Below are positions 1 through 7,036 of a DNA stretch of 11,010 bases, one piece after another. A model generated the notes under the pieces. It was not told where the DNA came from. It searched no databases and was given only the letters and a program-made list of their open reading frames with translations. How positions within the stretch are numbered: position 1 is the stretch's first letter; the number at the start of each line of letters is the position of its first letter. Origin of the DNA: an uncultured Collinsella sp. (GTDB lineage: Bacteria > Actinomycetota > Coriobacteriia > Coriobacteriales > Coriobacteriaceae); contig CAKUGX010000058.1 in assembly GCA_934654765.1 (NCBI GenBank), positions 1-11,010 of the forward strand, read 5' to 3'. Both the position numbers and the translations under genes were made by a program.

Positions 1-658
1 GTTTGGCCTGATAATTGCGCTCGCCCACCGTGCCCATCGCCAGGCCGATAAGCTCGGCCGCCCCGCCAGCCTTCCCGCCCATACCGATCACGGCCCGGGC
101 GCACGAAAGCACAAACGGCAACACCTCGCGCCAGGTATGGGCGCAAAACAGGCGCCAGCTCCGCACGCCATGCAAGCGAAACATCTGCTCCAACGACCCA
201 TTAACCTGCGCCAGGCCCTCGGTCAGCGAAAAATACACGCCCGGCAGCGCCATCAAAAACACCGCGGCGATACTCACGCGCGCCGACCCCAGCCAAATGA
301 GCAACAGGACCACCACGCAGGCAACCGGCGTCGCCTTCACAAACGACAGCGCCGGCGCCACCAGGCGAGCAAAAGCCCGCGAACGTGACGAAACCCCGGC
401 CAGCACGCCGCCGCATACCGCGGCAAGCGCCAACCCGCCCAAGATTCGCGCACCCGAGCCCGCCAAAATCGCCCACGTGCCGGCATCGCACACCAGTCGC
501 AGCAACGCCACCACAACGGCACCCGGCCCCGGCAAGATCAACGGCTGAGCCACCAGCGCCACCACCAGCATCCACGCGGCAAGCCAAAAGGCGGCGACGG
601 CACCTGTTGCCGCCACCGCCTTCACACGCTCTGTCATTTGTCGAGCAAACGCACGCAC
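1..658 (-). CDS. ABC transporter permease, NitT/TauT (SsuC-like) type, 3' end outside window
   Basis: Inner-membrane permease of an ABC importer; the substrate is unknown. The frame is open from the start to base 1, so about 219 residues are visible and the C-terminus is missing. An N-terminal hydrophobic helix is followed by the LILPGPGAV segment typical of nitrate/sulfonate/taurine-type permeases (usually LPSP), then further hydrophobic helices. Near the left edge GKAGGAAELIGLAMGTVGE corresponds to the EAA loop that contacts the ATPase in this family. I chose GTG at 658 because a GGAG lies six bases upstream; ATG at 637 is the alternative but has no clear ribosome binding site. The gene follows the binding-protein gene after three bases, so the two are co-transcribed. 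The ATPase gene presumably lies beyond the left edge. Family assignment is secure; substrate is not inferable. Confidence 0.85.
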   Translation of the reverse strand, partial: MRAFARQMTERVKAVAATGAVAAFWLAAWMLVVALVAQPLILPGPGAVVVALLRLVCDAGTWAILAGSGARILGGLALAAVCGGVLAGVSSRSRAFARLVAPALSFVKATPVACVVVLLLIWLGSARVSIAAVFLMALPGVYFSLTEGLAQVNGSLEQMFRLHGVRSWRLFCAHTWREVLPFVLSCARAVIGMGGKAGGAAELIGLAMGTVGERNYQAK

Positions 659-661
659 GGG

Positions 662-1720
662 CTACTCCATGTAGTAGAAATCGTCAGCCGGAAGTTTACC
701 ACCCACGGCGCTCGCGTCCGCATCGGACAGCACCTGCAGATACCCGCTAAGTGCCGCTTTCATATCCTTGCCCGTCTGGCACACGAGCATGCACCCGGGA
801 ATCGCCTTCTCGGCAATCTTGGCGTTGTCCACGATACCGGCATCGGCCACGGCCTGCGCCCAGTCCGCCGGCGCCGCGTTGATAGCCTTAACGCTCGCCT
901 CGTGGCAGCTCAAGAACTCCGCCACGGCCTCGGGATGCTCTTCGGCAAACGCACGGCGCACCACGGTCACGCCCGTCAACAAACGCGAACCTGTGTCGCC
1001 CGCCAGCTCGTCCCACACGTCGGTCAAGCTCACCGGCGCCGACAGCTTGCCCTCGCTCTTAGCGATGGCCGCCGTCTTAAACGGCTCCGGCAGCACGCCC
1101 ACAGCGGACGGATCGGCCAGCAGCGCCGAGAGTACCTCAGTGGGCTCGCTCTTAAACTCGAGCGTCACCTGGCCGGTCAGGCCCGCGCGCTCCAGCAGGT
1201 AGTTCATCACATACTCCGGCGTGGTGCCCTTGCCCGTCATGTAGACGGTGCGGCCCGCCAGATCGCCAAACGAGGTCACGCCCGCATCGCCCGTTACCAC
1301 ATTCAACACGCCCAGCGTGTTGATGTCGATGACCTGCACCGCGCCCTCGGTCTTGTTGTAGAGCACGCTCGCCACGTTGGCGGGCACCAGGGCAATGTCG
1401 ATATCACCCTGAATGACCTTGGGAACGATCTCGTCGGCGGCAGTGTTGATCGCAAAGTCGAACTCGTTGTCCGTCTCGCCGCTTGCGGCCTGGTCCATAA
1501 ACTGCACCAGGCCAATCGAGGTCGGCCCCTTGAGCGAGGCGACGTGCACCTCGACCGGCTCGGCGGCAGCACTGCCCGCGGCAGACCCGGCAGTCGAGCC
1601 CGCGGTGGACCCGGCGCCGGCAGCCCCGCCGCCACAGCCCGCGAGCGCAAGTGACAGCGCGCCCGCGGCGAGCGCCGAGGCAAACCCCCGGCGCGACATC
1701 TCAAAATCAAATGCGCGCAT
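662..1720 (-). CDS. ABC transporter substrate-binding lipoprotein, NitT/TauT (NMT1/ThiY-like) family
   Basis: Extracytoplasmic solute-binding protein of 352 residues that should deliver an unknown small ligand to the permease encoded next. Residues 1-29 form a lipoprotein signal with SRRGF (a twin-arginine-like motif, residues 9-13), a hydrophobic core and the lipobox LAGC, with Cys29 as lipidation site. A Gly/Ser/Ala/Thr-rich spacer (about residues 30-55, repeats of GSTA and GSAA) links to the mature domain, which opens with LKGPTSIGLVQFMD, a characteristic stretch of this binding-protein group. Start: ATG at 1720 follows GAGGGG by 11 bases. GTG at 1729 (overlapping the previous gene, too close to the GAGGGG) and ATG at 1699 are alternatives. 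It begins two bases after the hydrogenase stop codon, so it belongs to the hydrogenase operon. Ligand unknown; nothing visible assigns nitrate, taurine or a thiamine precursor. Confidence 0.9.
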   Translation of the reverse strand: MRAFDFEMSRRGFASALAAGALSLALAGCGGGAAGAGSTAGSTAGSAAGSAAAEPVEVHVASLKGPTSIGLVQFMDQAASGETDNEFDFAINTAADEIVPKVIQGDIDIALVPANVASVLYNKTEGAVQVIDINTLGVLNVVTGDAGVTSFGDLAGRTVYMTGKGTTPEYVMNYLLERAGLTGQVTLEFKSEPTEVLSALLADPSAVGVLPEPFKTAAIAKSEGKLSAPVSLTDVWDELAGDTGSRLLTGVTVVRRAFAEEHPEAVAEFLSCHEASVKAINAAPADWAQAVADAGIVDNAKIAEKAIPGCMLVCQTGKDMKAALSGYLQVLSDADASAVGGKLPADDFYYME

Positions 1721-1722
1721 CG

Positions 1723-3534
1723 CTAGCACGTCCCCTCGTTAGGCATCCTCCATGCGTGATGGTCGGTATGCAGCAACTCCTCGGCCAGCGGCGAAAGCGG
1801 TGCGCCCAAGAACTCGCGGTAGCATGCCTGGACATCGGGATTCTCGTGCGAGAAGCGAATGTCCGCCTTCGCATCCAGGCCCCACAGCACCTGACCGCGC
1901 TCGGCCGCTAGCTCGCAGCCGTCGTGGATGGGCTGACCGCCGCCACCGACGCAGCCGCCGGGGCACGCCATGACCTCGACGAAGTCATAGCTCACACGGC
2001 CATCGCGAATCGCGTCGAGCAGACGGGCGGCATTGCCAAGCCCGTGCGCCACGGCGACGCGCACCTTGGTGCCATCGATATCGGCCACGGCTTCCTTCCA
2101 GCCGTCGAGGCCGCGCACGTCGGTAAAGAAATCGGCATCGGGATTCTTGCCCGTCACCAGGTAATAGGCCGAGCGCACCGCGGCTTCCATCACGCCGCCC
2201 GTGGCGCCAAAGATCACACCCGCGCCCGTGCCAAAGCCCAGCGGCGTGTCGAGCGGCTCCTCGACGAGCGTATCCACGCTCACGTGGTTCGCGCGGATCA
2301 TGCGCACCATCTCGCGCACCGTCAGCGCAACGTCAACGTCGGGCGCACCGTCCTCGCCCACCATGCTCGGCAGCGCGCGCTCGGCCTTCTTGGCCGTGCA
2401 CGGCATCACGGACACCACAAACAGACGCTCGGGCTCCACGCCCAGCACCTTGGCGTAATAGGTCTTGGCGATGGCACCAAACATCTGCTGCGGCGACTTA
2501 GACGTGGACAGGCTGTCGACAAACTCCGGATAGCGCGCCTTCACAAATCGCACCCAGCCCGGGCAGCAGCTCGTAAACATGGGCCAGCCACGGCTATCGC
2601 CCTCGCCCTTGGCGGCCTTGCCCAGGCGCTCAATCAGCTCGGAGCCCTCCTCCATAATGGTGAGGTCGGCCGAAAAATCGGTGTCGAACACGTACTCAAA
2701 GCCCACGCGGCGCAGTGCGCAGGCCAGGCGCTCGACGGTAGCCTCCTCGCGCGAAATGCCGAGCTCCTCGCCCCAGGCGCTACGCACGGCCGGCGCGATC
2801 TGCACCAGCACGATCTTGTCGGGATCGGCGATAGCGTCGAACACGGTCTCGGTGTCGTCGCGCTCGCGCAGCGCGCCCGTCGGGCAATGCGTGATGCACT
2901 GGCCGCACGCGACGCAATCGGTCTTGCCTATCGGCGCGCGCCCGCGGGTGCCCACGGCGGTGTGCGTGGCGCGGTTGGTCAGATCCCAAATGCCGAGCCC
3001 CTGCACGCTCTCGCACACCTTGATGCAGCGCATGCACTTGATGCACTTGTCGTTGTCGCGAATGATGGGGAAATCGAAGTCCCAGCCCTCGCGCGCCAGG
3101 TGCTGCTCGTACGGCAGATAGAAGATGCCCAGGTCGTTGGCGATGGTCTGCAGGTTGCAGTTGCCGCTGCGCACGCAGCTCGTGCAGCGCGAATCGTGCT
3201 GGGACAGCAGCAGCTGCACGTTGGTGCGGCGCGCCTCGCGGGCCTTGGGACTGTTGGTGTGGACCACCATGCCGTCGAGCACGTAGTTGTTGCAGGCGGC
3301 AACCAGCTGGTCGCAGCCCTCGACCTCGACCACGCACACGCGGCAGCCGCCGATCTCGTTCAGATCGCGCAGGTAGCACAGGGTGGGAATCTGAATGCCG
3401 GCGGACTTGGCCGCGTCCAGGATCGTGGTGTGCTCGGGTACCACGACTTCGCAATTATCGATCGTGAGCTTGACCATGTTGAGTGCTCCGCTTTCGGTGT
3501 TGTCGCTGACAGTGGTTTTGTTGGGCTCTACCAT
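1723..3534 (-). CDS. hydA: [FeFe] hydrogenase, group A, large catalytic subunit
   Basis: Cytoplasmic iron-only hydrogenase that reduces protons to H2 (or the reverse). The 603 residues carry the full M3-type domain series: N-terminal 2Fe-2S ferredoxin (Cys53, 64, 67, 81), His-ligated 4Fe-4S (His113, Cys117, 120, 126), two 4Fe-4S clusters (Cys164-174 and Cys207-217) and the H-cluster domain. All three H-cluster signatures are intact: TSCCPGW (321-327), MPCTAKKAE (377-385) and MACPGGCVGGGGQP (522-535); Cys323 matches the proton-relay cysteine of CpI. A small-subunit-like tail ends the protein. No signal peptide. Start ATG 3534 has a strong GGAGGGAGG and overlaps the stop of the upstream flavoprotein gene by seven bases, so translation is probably coupled. 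ATG at 3477 (584 residues, own GGAG) is a good alternative that begins exactly at the ferredoxin domain. Family and activity are secure; redox partner is inferred from the neighbour. Confidence 0.96.
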   Translation of the reverse strand: MVEPNKTTVSDNTESGALNMVKLTIDNCEVVVPEHTTILDAAKSAGIQIPTLCYLRDLNEIGGCRVCVVEVEGCDQLVAACNNYVLDGMVVHTNSPKAREARRTNVQLLLSQHDSRCTSCVRSGNCNLQTIANDLGIFYLPYEQHLAREGWDFDFPIIRDNDKCIKCMRCIKVCESVQGLGIWDLTNRATHTAVGTRGRAPIGKTDCVACGQCITHCPTGALRERDDTETVFDAIADPDKIVLVQIAPAVRSAWGEELGISREEATVERLACALRRVGFEYVFDTDFSADLTIMEEGSELIERLGKAAKGEGDSRGWPMFTSCCPGWVRFVKARYPEFVDSLSTSKSPQQMFGAIAKTYYAKVLGVEPERLFVVSVMPCTAKKAERALPSMVGEDGAPDVDVALTVREMVRMIRANHVSVDTLVEEPLDTPLGFGTGAGVIFGATGGVMEAAVRSAYYLVTGKNPDADFFTDVRGLDGWKEAVADIDGTKVRVAVAHGLGNAARLLDAIRDGRVSYDFVEVMACPGGCVGGGGQPIHDGCELAAERGQVLWGLDAKADIRFSHENPDVQACYREFLGAPLSPLAEELLHTDHHAWRMPNEGTC

Positions 3535-5360
3535 TCCAGGTTCCTCCCTCCGCGGAACGCGCCAAAGCCAAAGTGGTCGCAACGCAGACAGCGGCTTGCC
3601 TCCTGGCGTGCCTCCTGCTCGGTAAGGCCCTGCTCGACCAGATTCCAATCGTGAATACGTTCGCCGGCCTCGCGCTCACCCAGCTCGCAGCGGCCGCACT
3701 CGTGCTTGCCCTTAAACTGGACGGTCGGCAGCTCCACGTCGAGCTTGATCTTGTGGTCGAAGCCCAGGTAGCGGTCGATATTTGCCGAAGCCACGCGGCC
3801 GGCGTTGATGGCGCGGATAACGGTGGCGGGGCCGGTCTGGCAGTCGCCGCCGCTAAAGAGGCCGTCGAAATTGGGCACGGCACCGTCCGAGTCGGTGACC
3901 ACGCAGCCCCACTTGCAGGCAATGCCCATCTCCTCAAACGGCTTGGAATCGATGTCCTGGCCAATGGCCACAAACACGCGCTCGCAGGGAATAACGCGCT
4001 CTGGCGTGGCGGCGGCACGCGGGGCCGGACGACCGCGACGGGGCTCGCCGATAATCTGCGGCTGCACGCGCAGGCCGTTCACGCGACCGTCCTCGCCCGT
4101 CTCGATGGCGAGCGGAGCCGTGAGCTCCAGCACCTCGCAGCCCTCGGCCTGGGCGCCGGCAATCTCGGCGTCCTGGGCCGTCATATCGCAGATGCGACGG
4201 CGGTAGACGATACTCACCTTTTCGGCACCGCAGCGCACGGCAGAGCGTGCCACGTCCATGGCCACGTTGCCGCCGCCGATAACGCACACGCGCTGGCCGC
4301 TCAGGTCGGGCAGCTCGTCGTCACCGATGGCGCGCAGCATCTTGACGGCCGACTCCACGCCGGGCGCCTCTTCGCCCGGAAGGCCGAGCTTCTTGTCGCT
4401 GTGGGCGCCGATGGCCAGGTAGACGGCATCGAACTCGTCGCGCAGGCGGGCAAGCTCCTCGCCGTTGACGGAATGGTCAAGCTCCACGTCGATGCCGGCG
4501 CTCAAGATCCAGTCGATCTCGGCCTGCAGGCGCTCGCGCGGCAGACGGTAGCTGGGGATGCCGTAGCGCAGCATACCGCCCAGATGGTGGCGCTGCTCAA
4601 AGATGGTCACCTTGTGGCCCATCACGGTCAGGTAGTAGGCGCAGGAAAGGCCAGCCGGGCCGCCGCCGATCACGGCGATGCGCTTGCCGGTGCCGTCGGC
4701 CACGGTGGGCTTGTAGTCGTTGAGGTCACTATGCTCAACGGCAAAGCGCTTAAGGGCGAGGATGTTCATGGGGTCATCGACCATGCCGCGACGGCAGTGC
4801 ATCTCGCAGGGATGCTCGCACACCAGACCGCAGACGAGCGGCAGCGGGTTGTTCTTGCGGATGACCTTGACGGCGTCGGCATAGCGGCCGGCCTCGACCA
4901 GCGAGATGTAGCCGGGAATGTCGACGTGCGCCGGGCAGCCCGAGACGCATGGGACGCGCGCCTCGCGGTCAAAGCCGCAGGAGTGCTCGCGGATGTGATG
5001 CTCAAAGTCGTCACGGAAGCCGCGGATGGCCGTGAGCGCCATGGCGCCGGCCTCGTAGCCGATGGCGCAGTCACTCGAAAGGTAGATGGTGCGGGCGGTG
5101 CGCTCGATCAGATTGAGCGTGGACTCGTCGGCGCGGCCCTCGAGCACATCGGCGAGCAGGTCGCTCAGCGCGCTCAGGCCCACGCGGCAGGGCGTACACT
5201 TGCCGCAACTCTGCGTCGAGCACAGGTTGACGAGCGCCGCCGTAAACTCTACGGGGCACGGGGCGAGCGAGCTCACCGCCAGACGACGTCCAAGCGCATC
5301 GTGCAGGTCGTCCATGACGGCCTGAGCGTGGCTGCGTTCCATTACATGCAGTCGAGCCAT
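3528..5360 (-). CDS. NuoF C-terminal 4Fe-4S domain fused to GltD/NfnB-like FAD/NAD(P)H oxidoreductase
   Basis: Soluble flavoprotein, 610 residues, probably passing electrons between NAD(P)H and the hydrogenase encoded next. Residues about 30-125 match only the last domain of NuoF/HydB (NADH_4Fe-4S): SCGKCTPCRVG with Cys52, 55, 58 and Cys98. The thioredoxin-like and FMN/NADH-binding parts are absent. Then follows a GltD/NfnB-like module: Fe-S cysteines in CVSGCP (138-142) and CGLVCEHPCEMHC (177-189), FAD motif GGGPAG (232-237) and a second dinucleotide motif VIGGGN (360-365) followed by a VYRRR segment that in this family suggests NADP(H). Two late CxxC pairs (555/558, 591/594) follow. Start ATG 5360 is preceded by GAGGGG at five bases; an in-frame TAG at 5411-5409 excludes a longer NuoF part. 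First gene of the operon. It could be annotated as glutamate synthase small subunit, but no large subunit is nearby. Confidence 0.92.
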   Translation of the reverse strand: MARLHVMERSHAQAVMDDLHDALGRRLAVSSLAPCPVEFTAALVNLCSTQSCGKCTPCRVGLSALSDLLADVLEGRADESTLNLIERTARTIYLSSDCAIGYEAGAMALTAIRGFRDDFEHHIREHSCGFDREARVPCVSGCPAHVDIPGYISLVEAGRYADAVKVIRKNNPLPLVCGLVCEHPCEMHCRRGMVDDPMNILALKRFAVEHSDLNDYKPTVADGTGKRIAVIGGGPAGLSCAYYLTVMGHKVTIFEQRHHLGGMLRYGIPSYRLPRERLQAEIDWILSAGIDVELDHSVNGEELARLRDEFDAVYLAIGAHSDKKLGLPGEEAPGVESAVKMLRAIGDDELPDLSGQRVCVIGGGNVAMDVARSAVRCGAEKVSIVYRRRICDMTAQDAEIAGAQAEGCEVLELTAPLAIETGEDGRVNGLRVQPQIIGEPRRGRPAPRAAATPERVIPCERVFVAIGQDIDSKPFEEMGIACKWGCVVTDSDGAVPNFDGLFSGGDCQTGPATVIRAINAGRVASANIDRYLGFDHKIKLDVELPTVQFKGKHECGRCELGEREAGERIHDWNLVEQGLTEQEARQEASRCLRCDHFGFGAFRGGRNLEW

Positions 5361-5381
5361 AAGATCCCCTCTCACATGGCA

Positions 5382-5401
5382 GCCCGGAGGCGAGGCCGGG
5401 C
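5382..5401 (-). other. small GC hairpin in the hydrogenase operon leader
   Basis: A six-base-pair GCCCGG/CCGGGC stem with an eight-base loop sits about 20 bases upstream of the flavoprotein start codon and just before its ribosome binding site. It could modulate translation or mRNA stability, but in GC-rich DNA a six-pair stem can occur by chance. Confidence 0.25.
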
Positions 5402-5423
5402 GAAGTTGCTACACGCACAACAC

Positions 5424-5446
5424 TGACCTAAAAAGTTGTTAGGTCA
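5424..5446. promoter_or_regulatory. perfect inverted repeat, candidate operator of the hydrogenase operon
   Basis: TGACCTAA and TTAGGTCA are perfect inverted copies separated by seven bases, ending 64 bases upstream of the first gene of the hydrogenase operon. This is the usual size and position for a dimeric repressor or activator site. It does not fit the Rex (TTGTGA/TTGTTAA type) or FNR (TTGAT-N4-ATCAA) consensus as I know them, so the regulator is unknown. The surrounding intergenic region (5361-5578) is visibly less GC-rich than the genes. I could not identify convincing -35/-10 boxes there; two direct copies of TGATAAAA at 5489 and 5524 are the only other pattern noted. Confidence 0.5.
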
Positions 5447-5578
5447 CCACACGGTTCGGCAGGCGGTATGAAATGCAGCCATCAACGGTGATAAAAACCT
5501 TTACCGCAGATTAACGCCATGTTTGATAAAACGCATTACCCACAATGGCTAAAAGAGGCCGCCCCCTTGCACCAAATG

Positions 5579-5619
5579 ACAATGCCCCGCCCGCGCACAA
5601 CACGCGGACGGGGCATTGT
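5579..5619 (-). terminator. hairpin terminator after the alpha-glucoside PTS operon
   Basis: A stem of 17 base pairs (5579-5595 with 5603-5619) and a seven-base loop starts 31 bases after the stop codon of the GH4 gene. The only non-Watson-Crick position (5590/5608) is a G-U wobble in the minus-strand RNA but a C-A mismatch in plus-strand RNA, which fits a role for the minus-strand transcript. The following U-tract on the minus strand is weak (UCAUUU). It separates the PTS operon from the hydrogenase operon. Confidence 0.8.
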
Positions 5620-5650
5620 TCAAGTTATGTGGTCGGCGGCACCGTCACCA

Positions 5651-7033
5651 TTACTTAAGCTCGGGCCAGAAGTCCTTGTTAGCCTCGATCATGTCGTCGA
5701 GAACTTCCTTGGCGACGTTCATCGAAGGCACGGTCTTGTTGAGCGTAAAGGCCTTGAGCGCCTTCTCGTAAGAGCCCTCGATCGTAGCTTCAACCACGAG
5801 CTTCTCGGAGTTCAGCTGCTGCATCATGAGACCCTGCTGGAACAGCGGGATGTTGTCGCGGCTGATGACCTCGGGGCCGTTCTTGCCGATGTAGGCAGGC
5901 AGCTCGACCATGGCGTCGTAGGGCATGTTGGGGATTGCGCCCTTGTTCTCGCAAATGACCAGGAAGCGCTGCTTGGTGTCGTTCTTCAGAGCGATGGCCA
6001 GATCGGCAATCCAGTCGCCGTGGCTGCCCGCGTAGAACGTGCTCTCGTCGATCTCGCCGGTCTTCTCGTAATGGTCGATGCCCTCGAAGAGGTTCTTCTC
6101 GCGCGTCTCCTCGACCTCGTTTGCACGGGTGCGCTCGGGGTTGGAATGCTCGACGAACTCCTTCTGCTGCAGGTAGTAGTTCAAATACGTGTTGGGCAGG
6201 TACTCCGGGAAGCACTCCATGATCTCGTACTCGCCCTTCCAGACGTAGTACCAGCTGCCCTTGGTGTGACGGTTCTGCTCGGGGTGCTCGTCGGCGGTCT
6301 CCTCGGGCTTCTTGGACATCAGCGAGCTCATGCCCTTAAGGTACGAATCGGGCAGCAGAATCTCGTGCTCCTTGATGTACTCGCGCAGCTGCGGGAGCAC
6401 CTCCTCGCCCTTGTGACGGATCGAGGTGAACCAACCAAAGTGGTTAAGGCCAAAGTAGTCGTACTCAACATCCTTCTTGTCGATATCGAGCGCGGCGCAG
6501 ACCACGTCGATGATCGCGATCGGCATGTCGCAGATGTTGATGATGCGAGCGTTGGGACGCAGAACGCGGCAGCCCTCGGACACGATGGCAGCGGGGTTGG
6601 AGTAGTTGAGAATCCAGTAGTCCTTCTTGGCGTACTTCTCAACGTCATCGATCAGCTCGACCATGGGGAAGATGGTACGCATGCCGTAGGCAAGGCCACC
6701 GCAGCCGCAGGTCTCCTGACCCACGCAGCCGTGGCGCAGCGGAATCTTCTCGTCCTGCTCGCGCATGGCATAGCCGCCCACGCGCATCTGGGCAAACACG
6801 AAGCTCGCGTCGGTAAAAGCCGTCTTTTTGTCGGTGGTCACCGTAAGCTTGATGTCCAGGCCGAGGTCCTCGTGCAAAATCCAGTCCACGAGCACGCCGA
6901 TCTTGCGCTGGCGCTCCTCGTTGATGTCGTACAGGCGAATCTCGTCAACGTCGAGCTCGTCCTTGCGCAGGGCGATGGACTTGACGATGCCGGGGGTAAA
7001 GGTGGATCCGCCACCACACAGAGTAATGATCAT
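5651..7033 (-). CDS. malH: 6-phospho-alpha-glucosidase, glycoside hydrolase family 4
   Basis: Cytoplasmic enzyme of 460 residues that hydrolyses 6-phospho-alpha-glucosides such as maltose 6-phosphate, using NAD+ and a divalent metal (Mn2+) by the redox-elimination mechanism of family GH4. Visible are the N-terminal dinucleotide loop GGGSTFTPG (7-15), NYSNPAA (143-149), and CDMP (168-171), the motif that in GH4 distinguishes alpha- from beta-6-phosphoglucosidases (CN(V/I)P in the latter); Cys168 with His198 in GLNHFGW would bind the metal. Length is close to GlvA/MalH (about 440). VGQETCGCGG has a Cys where I recall a Pro in homologues. The start codon follows GGAG at nine bases and lies three bases after the EIICB stop. 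Last gene of the operon, ahead of a terminator. Very confident in family and linkage class; exact disaccharide not determined. Confidence 0.95.
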   Translation of the reverse strand: MIITLCGGGSTFTPGIVKSIALRKDELDVDEIRLYDINEERQRKIGVLVDWILHEDLGLDIKLTVTTDKKTAFTDASFVFAQMRVGGYAMREQDEKIPLRHGCVGQETCGCGGLAYGMRTIFPMVELIDDVEKYAKKDYWILNYSNPAAIVSEGCRVLRPNARIINICDMPIAIIDVVCAALDIDKKDVEYDYFGLNHFGWFTSIRHKGEEVLPQLREYIKEHEILLPDSYLKGMSSLMSKKPEETADEHPEQNRHTKGSWYYVWKGEYEIMECFPEYLPNTYLNYYLQQKEFVEHSNPERTRANEVEETREKNLFEGIDHYEKTGEIDESTFYAGSHGDWIADLAIALKNDTKQRFLVICENKGAIPNMPYDAMVELPAYIGKNGPEVISRDNIPLFQQGLMMQQLNSEKLVVEATIEGSYEKALKAFTLNKTVPSMNVAKEVLDDMIEANKDFWPELK

Positions 7034-7036
7034 TGT

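Noticed and set aside
15..548. Open frames on both strands over the left edge with Pro/Arg- or Gly/Ala-rich translations
   Set aside because: The frame that gives hydrophobic helices and the ABC permease motifs is another minus-strand frame running through base 1; the others are by-products.
3535..3648. Upstream extension of hydA to 3648
   Set aside because: The extra residues have no family similarity, would overlap the upstream gene by 120 bases, and the ATG at 3534 has a strong ribosome binding site.
1924..3654. Long plus-strand open frame of 576 codons
   Set aside because: Antisense to hydA; His/Ala-rich low-information translation, no motif.
3528..5360. Annotation as glutamate synthase small subunit
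   Set aside because: The GltD-like fold is shared by many electron-transfer proteins; the NuoF tail, the overlap with hydA and the absence of a large subunit point to a hydrogenase partner.
3573..5426. Long plus-strand open frame of 617 codons
   Set aside because: Antisense to the NuoF/GltD fusion gene; no ribosome binding site or recognisable domain, composition typical of a shadow frame.
5361..5650. Possibility that the missing NuoF N-terminus is encoded upstream of 5360 and lost by a frameshift
   Set aside because: The region has an in-frame stop, non-coding composition, an inverted repeat and a terminator; no NuoF-like peptide was seen.
5651..7033. 6-phospho-beta-glucosidase or alpha-galactosidase assignment
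   Set aside because: The CDMP motif is the alpha-type 6-phosphoglucosidase signature; beta-type enzymes carry CN(V/I)P, and the neighbouring PTS implies a phosphorylated substrate.
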